Below are positions 1 through 6,718 of a DNA stretch of 22,994 bases, piece after piece. The position numbers were made by a program, and so were the translations under genes. The notes below the pieces were generated by a model. It made no database searches. It was given only the letters and a program-made list of their open reading frames with translations, and was not told the DNA's origin. The stretch spans positions 1 through 22,994 of the forward strand of contig CAZOIA010000086.1 of NCBI GenBank assembly GCA_964579675.1, read 5' to 3'. This stretch comes from CAZOIA01 sp964579675. GTDB taxonomy: Bacteria; Planctomycetota; Phycisphaerae; UBA1845; PWPN01. Position 1 is the stretch's first letter, and every line of letters starts with the position of its first letter.

Positions 1-1458
1 GTATCCTCTGCCACTCGGTGTTTTGCCTGGAAAGGGGTCCGACCACGAGGTCGCCATTGGCTCCTCGAAGTCGTCAACATGGATGGCAATCAGACTATCG
101 CAAACATCACCAGTACCATCTCCGTCACTGTCCTCTTGGTTGGGGTTGTAGTTGTCCGGGCAGTTGTCGCAGGCGCTCCCTAAGTCATCTTCGTCCGGGT
201 CTTCCTGACCGGAGTTGTGAGCAAGCGGGCAGTTGTCGAGATCGTTTCCTATACCGTCATTGTCTGCATCCACGTCACACGCATCACCATTTCCGTCCTG
301 GTCCGCATCAGCCTGATCGGGATTTGACGTAGACGGGCAATTGTCGCAGGTGTCAATCACATCATCGCCATCAAGATCATCACCAGGATCGAGCGCGTCA
401 AAAGCATCAGAGAGTACCCATGCCGGATCGCTGGCATCACCGAGTGGATCGTCGTCCGCTCCGAGAATCGCATCATTCGTCCTAAATGAGGAATCGCTCA
501 CGTCCTGCCCCACGCCCTCATCTAAACGCCAGCAGGCAACGAGCCCGAATTCACCTTGAGCAAGGCTTCTATAGGCGTCCCGGCAGATTTCTCCAGCAGT
601 CCGCTCTATGTTCCAGATCCGTACCTCGTCTATCTTCCCATCCCAGTAGCGCGGCGCGTTTCGGGGATGCCTGCCAATGTTGACGGGTTCCGTGCTCGAT
701 CTAACCGGGCTTGATCCCGTCACAGTCTCGGCAAACTGCCCGTTGACATAGAAGTCCACGTCATATGACGCCGTAAAAACTGCGGCAATGTGGGTCCACA
801 CTCCCGGAGAGAGATAGACCCCGACAGTTCTGTACTGTCTCACGCCCAGAGCGTTGAATACGAAACCTGCATCACTGCTGCCGCCCAGAGCGTAACCATA
901 ACCGCTGCTGGATTGGTTGGATAGAATGTTATGATAATCGGTAACATCATCTGGGTTGACCCATGCCTCCACGGTGAACGTGCTTAGAAGATTCAAACTG
1001 CCGCCGCTCTCAACAACTTTCACGTAATCATCCATCCCATCAAACTCGAGGGCAAAACCCGCGGGGCCGATGTTCTTGACGATCACGTCCTTCGTCGCCG
1101 TCTCAGTATCCCCTCCAAAGCTGAATTGGGCGTAAATGGTCTCTACCTGATCGCTGGGAACTTCCAGGGCAGTGAACTCGGCAAACACATCGAGCCCGGC
1201 GTAGGCGCCTGGCGCGAGCCACTTGGCGGCGGAGTAGGTCACGTCGAATTCAAAATCATCATCAAACTCGGCGATGATCGTATAGAACTCATTGAAACCT
1301 TCAGGAACCTCGTCTGGTCCCTCGATGCGCAGGCCAGTCAACGTCCTTCCCGCCAACTCCAAAAGCAGGTAATCGGGAAGCTGCCCGGGTTGCTCCGCAA
1401 CCAGGAGCGTAGAGGGGAATAGAAAAAGAACCGCTCCAAGTAAGCCCCGTTTCAACAT
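1..1458 (-). CDS. Secreted LamG and thrombospondin type 3 repeat protein (partial, C-terminus off the left edge)
   Basis: The frame is open from an ATG at 1458 to the left edge, giving 486 residues without a stop. The start is set by AGGAGGT nine bases upstream. Residues 1-21 look like a Sec signal peptide (KR, then a hydrophobic stretch ending LLVA). Residues ~134-315 resemble a LamG/concanavalin-like lectin domain: the FDGMDDYV opening, FTVEAWV, WTHIAAVF, FYVNG, IDEVRIW and ACWRLDEG are all typical. Residues ~358-455 are thrombospondin type 3 calcium-binding repeats, with DxDxDGxGDxCD and CDNCP motifs recurring. Family knowledge says such proteins are exported and bind glycans or calcium; the ligand here is unknown. 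A C-terminal anchoring or sorting domain may lie beyond the window. Base composition looks less GC-rich than the neighbouring operon. Confidence 0.9.
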   Translation of the reverse strand, partial: MLKRGLLGAVLFLFPSTLLVAEQPGQLPDYLLLELAGRTLTGLRIEGPDEVPEGFNEFYTIIAEFDDDFEFDVTYSAAKWLAPGAYAGLDVFAEFTALEVPSDQVETIYAQFSFGGDTETATKDVIVKNIGPAGFALEFDGMDDYVKVVESGGSLNLLSTFTVEAWVNPDDVTDYHNILSNQSSSGYGYALGGSSDAGFVFNALGVRQYRTVGVYLSPGVWTHIAAVFTASYDVDFYVNGQFAETVTGSSPVRSSTEPVNIGRHPRNAPRYWDGKIDEVRIWNIERTAGEICRDAYRSLAQGEFGLVACWRLDEGVGQDVSDSSFRTNDAILGADDDPLGDASDPAWVLSDAFDALDPGDDLDGDDVIDTCDNCPSTSNPDQADADQDGNGDACDVDADNDGIGNDLDNCPLAHNSGQEDPDEDDLGSACDNCPDNYNPNQEDSDGDGTGDVCDSLIAIHVDDFEEPMATSWSDPFPGKTPSGRGY

Positions 1459-1525
1459 GACTTGACCTCCTGCGTTGCAGGTGAGCCGATAGGGCGGAAA
1501 TGCAGCTTCCCGCCCCACGACAAAA

Positions 1526-1563
1526 GTATACCCCCTTTCCAGACAGTATACCAGGAATGTCAA
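1526..1563 (-). promoter_or_regulatory. Possible promoter/operator of the LamG gene: TTGACA and twin GTATAC sites
   Basis: Upstream of the LamG start, the minus strand carries a consensus TTGACA (plus-strand TGTCAA 1558-1563) followed by two copies of GGTATACT whose GTATAC palindromes (1546-1551 and 1526-1531) are 20 bases apart, about two helical turns. No TATACT lies at the standard 16-18 bases from TTGACA (the spacers are 7 and 27), so assigning -35 and -10 is uncertain. The twin palindromes could be a regulator site instead. Confidence 0.3.
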
Positions 1564-1783
1564 CCTACCGCCCAAGACCAATGAGGCATGCCCACCGATG
1601 AGTCCCCGGTGCTCTTGCCAGCTCATGTGGGCTCCCCGGCCCCCCCCGGCTACCGCCAACGCCCCAACGCTCGCCAGAGGGCGAATCTGGACAATTCAGG
1701 GGCACTCTGGCAGGGTTTGACGGATCGGGTAGGATGAGGGCCGTAATCGTCTGTTGCCCGGATAATCATAACTCCAAAGAGCT

Positions 1784-1867
1784 GCGGGCTTCAGCCCGCG
1801 CGGCCGTGCTGCTATGCAGGTGGCCACAGTCGCCTCTGAAACACCGCGCAGGCTGGAGCCTGCGGCG
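1784..1867. repeat. Pair of REP-like hairpins downstream of the GH172 gene
   Basis: Two related perfect inverted repeats sit 48 bases apart: GCGGGCT-TC-AGCCCGC at 1784-1799 and GCAGGCT-GG-AGCCTGC at 1848-1863. The second extends on both sides to an approximately 12 bp stem with one bulged base (about 1843-1867). Both share the pattern GC(A/G)GGCT-NN-AGCC(T/C)GC. They lie 28-108 bases beyond the GH172 stop and may end that transcript or protect its 3' end, but no T-run follows, so a classical intrinsic terminator is not shown. They resemble paired repetitive extragenic palindromes. Confidence 0.6.
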
Positions 1868-1891
1868 GTTTGAGGGGTCCTATTGGAGTTG

Positions 1892-3001
1892 CTATATCAC
1901 TTCCAGGTAATCCTTGTCCGGTAGGGTCGGGAAGGGGGCCGTCGGAAGGGTCTGGTACCAGTAGGCGACGGAGGCGATGTCGTCCTGCATAGGAAGGTAG
2001 CGTCCGCCGCTGCGCCAGCCGAGGGCCTGTATGGTGACGCGGAGGTCGCGGGCGAAACGGACCGGGTCCACGATGTGCCAGCGGTACAGGCCGAAGCGCA
2101 TGTTGGCGCTGAACGTGCCGTCGGGGCGGATGACCTGCGGCATGCCGGCGTAGGGGGTGTTGTACTCTCGGTACTGGTCGCCCTTGCCGGCCCGCGGATC
2201 GCCGACGCCCTGGTTGACGATGAAGCAGTAGGACCCGCAGAAGTAGTCCTCGGTGCCGGTGCCGCAAATGGTGGGCCACTGCTTGTCACCGTCCATGAAG
2301 AACTTGATCTCGCCCTCGCCCCACCAGCCGTTGTTGTTGACGCCCCAGGCCATGTAGGTGCCGACGTAATGCCCCTTACCCTCGATGCCGTCCACGATGG
2401 TGTAGTCGGTCTTGTAGGGCAGGGGGTTGGTGCGGCGGAACTGGGCGTGGAAATAAGCGGCATCGTCCGGGACCTCGGTCAAGGTATAGTTGACCTGATA
2501 GAAGAGGACCATTTCCTTTTCGTCGATGTTGGTGAACGTGATCCGGCAGCGTTTTCGGAACGGCATCTCCCAGTAACAGTTGAACGCGCTGCCCGGGTTG
2601 ACGCAGACCGGCAGCGAGGTGACTTGAGCGTATTTGCCCCAGCCGCAGGCGAAGAAGTCACCGACCGGGCACTCGACGGACGGGGTCTGCTGATCGTCCC
2701 AGTAGATTCGCAGAATGCTGAACCGCCAGTGGCCGGTGGGGGTCATCCAGATCTGCTGAATGGCGCCGGGGCCTTCGATGTTGGCGATCTCGCGCTCCTG
2801 GCCGGCGTCGATCTGGATCGCGGGTGATATTTTCCATCCCCGGCCGAGGTCGCGGGCGGCATTCTTGGCCAAGCCGTCGGTGGCCATGCCGGCCTTGCCC
2901 TTTTCGCCGGTGAAGTTCTCCGCGCTGATCGATCGCGTCTTGGCGTCTGATAGTCTAGACAGGTTACCGAGATGCAATCCGAGCCCGTTGAAACGCGCCA
3001 T
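1892..3001 (-). CDS. GH172 (DUF2961) family glycoside hydrolase
   Basis: 369 residues, with the DUF2961/GH172 signature along the whole length: RSISAENFTGEKG near residue 23, ARDLGRGWKISP, IEGPGAIQQIWMT (~75-87), the CPVGDFFACGWG segment (~111-122), WWGEGEIKFF (226-235) and GTGTEDYF (247-254). Known GH172 members act on alpha-D-fructofuranosides and alpha-D-arabinofuranosides; the substrate here cannot be read from sequence. The acidic residues in WWGEGEIKF and GTGTEDYF are candidate catalytic glutamates. No signal peptide is visible, so it is probably cytoplasmic. I chose the ATG at 3001 because GGAGG lies seven bases upstream. A second ATG at 3013 directly follows the previous gene's stop (TGAATG), would add four residues, and could be used by translational coupling. 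It is probably co-transcribed with the lipoprotein gene upstream. Confidence 0.9.
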   Translation of the reverse strand: MARFNGLGLHLGNLSRLSDAKTRSISAENFTGEKGKAGMATDGLAKNAARDLGRGWKISPAIQIDAGQEREIANIEGPGAIQQIWMTPTGHWRFSILRIYWDDQQTPSVECPVGDFFACGWGKYAQVTSLPVCVNPGSAFNCYWEMPFRKRCRITFTNIDEKEMVLFYQVNYTLTEVPDDAAYFHAQFRRTNPLPYKTDYTIVDGIEGKGHYVGTYMAWGVNNNGWWGEGEIKFFMDGDKQWPTICGTGTEDYFCGSYCFIVNQGVGDPRAGKGDQYREYNTPYAGMPQVIRPDGTFSANMRFGLYRWHIVDPVRFARDLRVTIQALGWRSGGRYLPMQDDIASVAYWYQTLPTAPFPTLPDKDYLEVI

Positions 3002-3013
3002 TCTATCCTCCAT

Positions 3014-4105
3014 TCACTCAACGTCGGGCACGTCGCCGCGGAAGTCTTGGTAGAAGAGGCTGTCCAGGTACCTGTTCGGTTCCCACACCAGGCTGTGGCC
3101 CCTCTGATCCAGCAGGTCGAGTACCCAGGTCAGCCGCGCGACGCGGATGCCCTGGATGTCGGGCATGAGGGCAGCGATGTAGAAGCCCCTGTTGTAGAAG
3201 ATGATCTCGGGGGCGGCGACTTCGAGCAGGCAGACGAGCTTGCGGTCGGCCCGATCGTCGATGCCGAAGTCCATCGGATCCTTCGATCGGTAGACGCTGG
3301 TGGTGGGCGGGCCGGCGCAGCGCTGCGTGCGGAACAGGTAGAAGTAGTCACCGATTTGGGCCACGTGCGGGCACTCGGACGAACTGGGACTACTGCCGGT
3401 CATACCGCCGCGGGCGACAAGCTTCGAGTCGCTCCACGTGCGCAGGTCCACCGACGTGCGACAGTAGACGCCGCCGGTCGGGCGGCCGTCCACCTTCGGG
3501 AAGGCGGTGTAGTAGCAGTGCCACTTATCGCCGATCCTGATGAGCATCGGGTCGCGTGTGTTACAGCCCTTACCCTCCGTGAACATGCCCGGCTTGCCGT
3601 TGTCGTACAGCCATCGCTCGAAGTGCTTGCCGTCGTTGCTTCGCTGGATACAGATGTAATCCCAGTCGCCGTAGATCATGCAGTACGTGTCGCCGTCTTT
3701 GACGACGTGGGGTGCCTGCAGGCCCCCGACGTTGGTCTCATACCTCGGGCAGTCGGCCTGCATGGCAATGCCCATGGGCGTCCAATCGCCGTCGAAGAGC
3801 CGGGTGCCTTCCCAACGGTAGAAGAGCCGGGTGTTACCGCCGCAGTTGGTGTTGCGGATGCAGGACCACAGTTGCCAGGTGTCGTCGGCGGCCTGCCAGA
3901 CCGAGAAATCGACCGGCTGTTGGGGAAGGCGCGGATTGGCCACGGGTGGGCCGTTCAAGTCACCCAGGTCCGGATTACCGGCGACCTGCCACCAGTCGCC
4001 GTCGATACGCGGCATGTACATGCAGTCGCGGCGGGGGCCGCAGCCGGCCAGCAGGCAGGCAGACAGCGCGGTGGCGGCGACGCAGGCTGGCGTGGGCACG
4101 TTCAT
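3014..4105 (-). CDS. Lipoprotein with GH32/GH43-like five-bladed beta-propeller
   Basis: 363 residues starting at the ATG at 4105, which is preceded by AGAAGGGA and opens a clear lipoprotein signal: hydrophobic residues 9-20 and lipobox LLAGC with Cys22. A longer in-frame start at 4201 would overlap serA and bury this signal. The mature part shows repeated propeller-blade patterns (DTYCMIYGDWD, DKWHCYYTAF, DYFYLFRTQ, GFYIAAL). NTRDPML (RDP at 184-186) and SSECPHV (ECP at 244-246) resemble the RDP and ECP motifs of GH32/GH43-clan enzymes, and PVDFSVW (Asp66) could supply the N-terminal aspartate. Family knowledge suggests a retaining or inverting furanosidase, such as fructosidase or arabinofuranosidase, anchored in a membrane. 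It sits 25 bases after serA and 12 before the GH172 gene. Activity is inferred, and a non-catalytic propeller remains possible. Confidence 0.8.
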   Translation of the reverse strand: MNVPTPACVAATALSACLLAGCGPRRDCMYMPRIDGDWWQVAGNPDLGDLNGPPVANPRLPQQPVDFSVWQAADDTWQLWSCIRNTNCGGNTRLFYRWEGTRLFDGDWTPMGIAMQADCPRYETNVGGLQAPHVVKDGDTYCMIYGDWDYICIQRSNDGKHFERWLYDNGKPGMFTEGKGCNTRDPMLIRIGDKWHCYYTAFPKVDGRPTGGVYCRTSVDLRTWSDSKLVARGGMTGSSPSSSECPHVAQIGDYFYLFRTQRCAGPPTTSVYRSKDPMDFGIDDRADRKLVCLLEVAAPEIIFYNRGFYIAALMPDIQGIRVARLTWVLDLLDQRGHSLVWEPNRYLDSLFYQDFRGDVPDVE

Positions 4106-4130
4106 CGGCACGTCCCTTCTGCAGGCAGGT

Positions 4131-5735
4131 CTACGATCCAATGGCCGGCAGCGTGACCGGGAGCACTTTCTGAATCGGGGGCTTCTTGGACCGCAGAGCA
4201 TCCATGGCCCCGGCTGGTATGGGCGCGTCGAGTTTGAGCACCATGAGTGCGGTCTTCTCCTTGCGGGACAGCATCATGTCGGCGATGTTGACGTTGTGAT
4301 CGCCGAAGATGGTGCCGACGAGCCCGATAACACCGGGCTGGTCGTCGTTGAAGATCATGACCATCTCGCCTTCGGGTTCGAGGTTCATCTGGTAACCGTC
4401 GACGGCCATGATCCTCGGCCGGCCGTCCAGGAATACCTCGCCGACGATGTCGTGCTTTCCCCCGTCCTTGGTAGCGATGCGGACGGTGATGCTGTCGGTG
4501 ATGGCGCTGATGGCCAGATCGGTGGTCTGCTCGACCTTGATGCCGCGTTCGGCCACGAACCCGTCCACATTGATCATATTGAGGCGGGTCGTGAAGTGGG
4601 GGCTGAGCAGGTCGATGACGACCTGCTTCTGGATGGTGCCCAGAAGCGATTCGAGCGACTCGCCGTGGGCGGTGACACCGACCGCCTCGACGACGCCGGA
4701 GCCGACGTGGGACAGGATCGTCCCCATTCGCTGGGCCAGGTCCAGGTAGGCCTTGTCGCGAGTAGTGAGTTGTGGAGGTAGACCGGCGACGTTGACCGCG
4801 CAGCGGATCTCGCCCTTGATCAGGTAGCTGAGCAGGGCGTCGACAGCGTCAAGGGTGACCGCCAGTTGGGCCTCTTTGGTCGAAGCGCCGAGGTGGGGGG
4901 CGAGCACCACGTTGGGGGCGGTCAGGAGCGGGTTGTCCTTTGCCGGCGGTTCGGTGACGTACACGTCAACGGCGGCGGCGGCGACCTTACCCTCAGCGAG
5001 GGCCTCGGCAAGGTCGGCATCATTGATCACGCCGCCCCGCGAGCTGTTGACGATCCGGACGGTGTTCTTCATTTTCGCGATGTTCTCTTTGTTGATCATC
5101 TCGCGGGTTTCGTCGCTGAGCTTGGTGTGGAGGGTGAGGTAGTCGGCCTGGGCGAAGACCTCATCGCGGGTTTTGGCCATCGTGACTCTGCCTTCCAGGG
5201 CGGTTTCGCCGGAGTAGAACGGGTCGTAGGCGATGACCTTCATGTCGAAGCCGAGGGCCCGCTGGGCGACCGCCTGCCCGACGCGCCCCAGACCGATGAT
5301 GCCGAGCGTCTTGCCCGCGAGCTGCGTGCCGACGAAGGCCTTGCGATTCCACTCCTTCGCCCGGACGTGGGCGTCACCCCGGGCAGTGTGCCTGGACATG
5401 GCCAGCATCAGGTTTATGGTCTGCTCGGCGGTGCTGACGGTGTTGGCGTCGGGAGTGTTCATGACGAGGATACCGGCGTTGGTGGCGGCCTTGAGATCGA
5501 CATTGTCCACTCCGACGCCGGCCCGGGTGATCACGCGGAGCTTGCCCGGATTGGCGAGCACCTTGGCGGTGATCTTCACGCCGGAGCGGATGATCATCCC
5601 GTCGTAGCCGCCGACGAGGGCGGCCAGCTCGTCCTCGCTGAGACCAGTCTTCACGTCGGCCTCGACTCCTTCGGTCTCGGTGATCTTCTTCATCCCCGCT
5701 TCGGCCAGGGGATCCGCTACCAGAATGTCGATCAT
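4131..5735 (-). CDS. serA: D-3-phosphoglycerate dehydrogenase, long form
   Basis: 534 residues. It oxidises 3-phosphoglycerate to 3-phosphohydroxypyruvate with NAD, the first step of serine synthesis, in the cytoplasm. The substrate domain (1-95 and ~285-320) flanks the Rossmann domain with GxGxxG at 148-153 (GLGRVG) and Asp171 for the ribose. The catalytic set is present: Arg233 in NSSRGG, Glu262 in VTEPP and His281 in APHLGAST. Residues ~320-450 form the extra ASB domain of the long SerA type, and ~456-530 an ACT domain (NDDQPGVIGLVGTIFGDHNVNIADM), where serine feedback usually acts. The length matches the ~525-residue long type. The ATG at 5735 has AAAGGTGAG upstream. Two carbohydrate-active genes follow closely on the same strand, an unusual neighbourhood for serA. 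Confidence 0.97.
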   Translation of the reverse strand: MIDILVADPLAEAGMKKITETEGVEADVKTGLSEDELAALVGGYDGMIIRSGVKITAKVLANPGKLRVITRAGVGVDNVDLKAATNAGILVMNTPDANTVSTAEQTINLMLAMSRHTARGDAHVRAKEWNRKAFVGTQLAGKTLGIIGLGRVGQAVAQRALGFDMKVIAYDPFYSGETALEGRVTMAKTRDEVFAQADYLTLHTKLSDETREMINKENIAKMKNTVRIVNSSRGGVINDADLAEALAEGKVAAAAVDVYVTEPPAKDNPLLTAPNVVLAPHLGASTKEAQLAVTLDAVDALLSYLIKGEIRCAVNVAGLPPQLTTRDKAYLDLAQRMGTILSHVGSGVVEAVGVTAHGESLESLLGTIQKQVVIDLLSPHFTTRLNMINVDGFVAERGIKVEQTTDLAISAITDSITVRIATKDGGKHDIVGEVFLDGRPRIMAVDGYQMNLEPEGEMVMIFNDDQPGVIGLVGTIFGDHNVNIADMMLSRKEKTALMVLKLDAPIPAGAMDALRSKKPPIQKVLPVTLPAIGS

Positions 5736-6186
5736 GGCGTTCTCACCTTTTTGTTATCAGGTTCCTTCAATCCGGTCCTGGTGCCCGGGGCGGCCATTGT
5801 AGTCAAACCGCCGGAGATTTCACGTCCCGGTGCGCGACACTTTGGGCAGCTTGTTGGGGGGCACCGCCCCCAGGTGTTTCCGAACCGCGCCCGTAAGGAA
5901 GCGGACCCCCTTTCCGTAGCGAGGCGGTAAGGAAGCGGACACCGTCTCCGCAGGGCGCGCGCAAGGAAGCGGCCCTGGCGCATCCGCAAATAATCCCCTC
6001 CCTGACGGTCGGGGTTCGGAGAAGCGAGGCACCCTCCCCTTTCTCCGCCCGAAGCTCCCCGCCGGCACTGTCGCGCACCCTTCACGTCCTGGCGGGCGGG
6101 CGTCTGCTTGCATCGCCGGGGGAATCTGGCAAAATGGCGGCAGTGCGGTTGGTGCGTTCTGTTGCCGCTGGGGGATCGGATTCGCG
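5736..6186. other. Gene-free stretch between serA and the thioredoxin-like lipoprotein gene
   Basis: The two flanking genes are divergent, so this stretch must hold both upstream regions. I could not pick a convincing promoter for either. It contains three 34-base repeat units (listed separately). Several open frames cross it on the minus strand but have the arginine/proline-rich composition of translated repeats and no ribosome site, so I call none of them genes. Confidence 0.6.
5893..5994. repeat. Three diverged tandem units of 34 bases
   Basis: The word G(T/C)AAGGAAGCGG occurs at 5893, 5927 and 5961, exactly 34 bases apart each time. Units 1 and 2 share the first 14 bases and then diverge (CCCTTTCCGTAGCG against ACCGTCTCCGCAGG), and unit 3 is more diverged. 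The segment CGAACCGCGCCC just before unit 1 fits the same repeat style. Translated, these give runs such as PSGRG and YGRGSE, which I associate with spurious planctomycete proteins; that association is from memory. Confidence 0.7.
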
Positions 6187-6600
6187 ATGCCGACTGACGC
6201 CAGGCCTGTTGGGTTCGCAGCATTGTCCGCAGTGGCATTGATTCCCCTGGCCGGCGGATGCAGCTTCATTAGATGGGAATCCAGCCTCGAATCGGGTCTG
6301 GCGAAGGCGGCGCAAGGGCAACGTCCGGCGCTCGTGCAGTTCTATTCGGCCCTCAACGGCGATTGCCTCGAAATGGAGCGCCAGGTCTTCACGGATTCCG
6401 AGGTCCAGCAGCAGTTGGAGGGATTCGTTCCGATTCGGTTGGATTGCCAGCTCAACCGCAAGCTGGCCGAGCAAATGGGCGTCGAGCGGCTGCCGACGTT
6501 TTTCGTGCTCAGGTGCGACGGTACGATCGCCGGGTCTCATGCCGGTAAGATGGCTGCGGACAAGTTCAACTTCTTCCTGATCAAGTACCGCTATTACTGA
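6187..6600 (+). CDS. Small thioredoxin-fold lipoprotein without a CxxC
   Basis: 137 residues. The N-terminus has a hydrophobic stretch (8-22) ending AGGC with Cys25, a weak but plausible lipobox, so the protein is probably lipid-anchored outside the inner membrane. The rest matches a thioredoxin-like fold: PALVQFYS (beta strand), then ALNGDCLEMERQVFTD, where only one cysteine occupies the usual CxxC region, followed by FVPIRLDCQLN and the cis-proline motif LPTFFVL with DGTIAG. The alignment of DCLEMERQVF with the CHVMERESF region of DUF255/thioredoxin_7 proteins suggests the first active-site cysteine is lost. Disulfide exchange is therefore doubtful and a binding or scaffolding role is likelier. 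The ribosome site is weak (GGGGGATCGG about 12 bases upstream). prfB follows after 118 bases on the same strand. Confidence 0.8.
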   Translation: MPTDARPVGFAALSAVALIPLAGGCSFIRWESSLESGLAKAAQGQRPALVQFYSALNGDCLEMERQVFTDSEVQQQLEGFVPIRLDCQLNRKLAEQMGVERLPTFFVLRCDGTIAGSHAGKMAADKFNFFLIKYRYY

Positions 6601-6637
6601 GCGACGGCCGGGTGGCTGCAAGTCGGGGGTGAACGGG

Positions 6638-6666
6638 TTGCCCAGTCGTCGCCAAGAGGGTATAGT
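6638..6666 (+). promoter_or_regulatory. Candidate sigma70 promoter for prfB
   Basis: TTGCCC at 6638-6643 and TATAGT at 6661-6666 are separated by exactly 17 bases. They lie 53 bases upstream of the prfB ATG in the gap after the thioredoxin-like gene. The -10 matches 5 of 6 consensus bases and the -35 matches 4 of 6. This suggests prfB has its own promoter. Confidence 0.55.
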
Positions 6667-6718
6667 ACAGAAGAGATGGCGGGCGAGCGGAAGCGCCATG
6701 ACGCGAAGGAGCCAAGCG

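Larger units (their letters stand above)
1459..1891. other. Gene-free stretch between LamG gene and GH172 gene
   Basis: No convincing coding frame is visible. It holds the upstream region of the LamG gene (right after 1458) and, near the GH172 stop, two short hairpins annotated separately. A run of C residues lies at about 1640-1650. Nothing else was recognised. Confidence 0.6.

Noticed and set aside
2972..4156. Long plus-strand frames at 2075-2827, 2972-4156 and 4866-5930
   Set aside because: Antisense to the GH172, lipoprotein and serA genes; composition rich in V, A, D, G and H with no recognisable domain, as expected for shadows of GC-rich genes.
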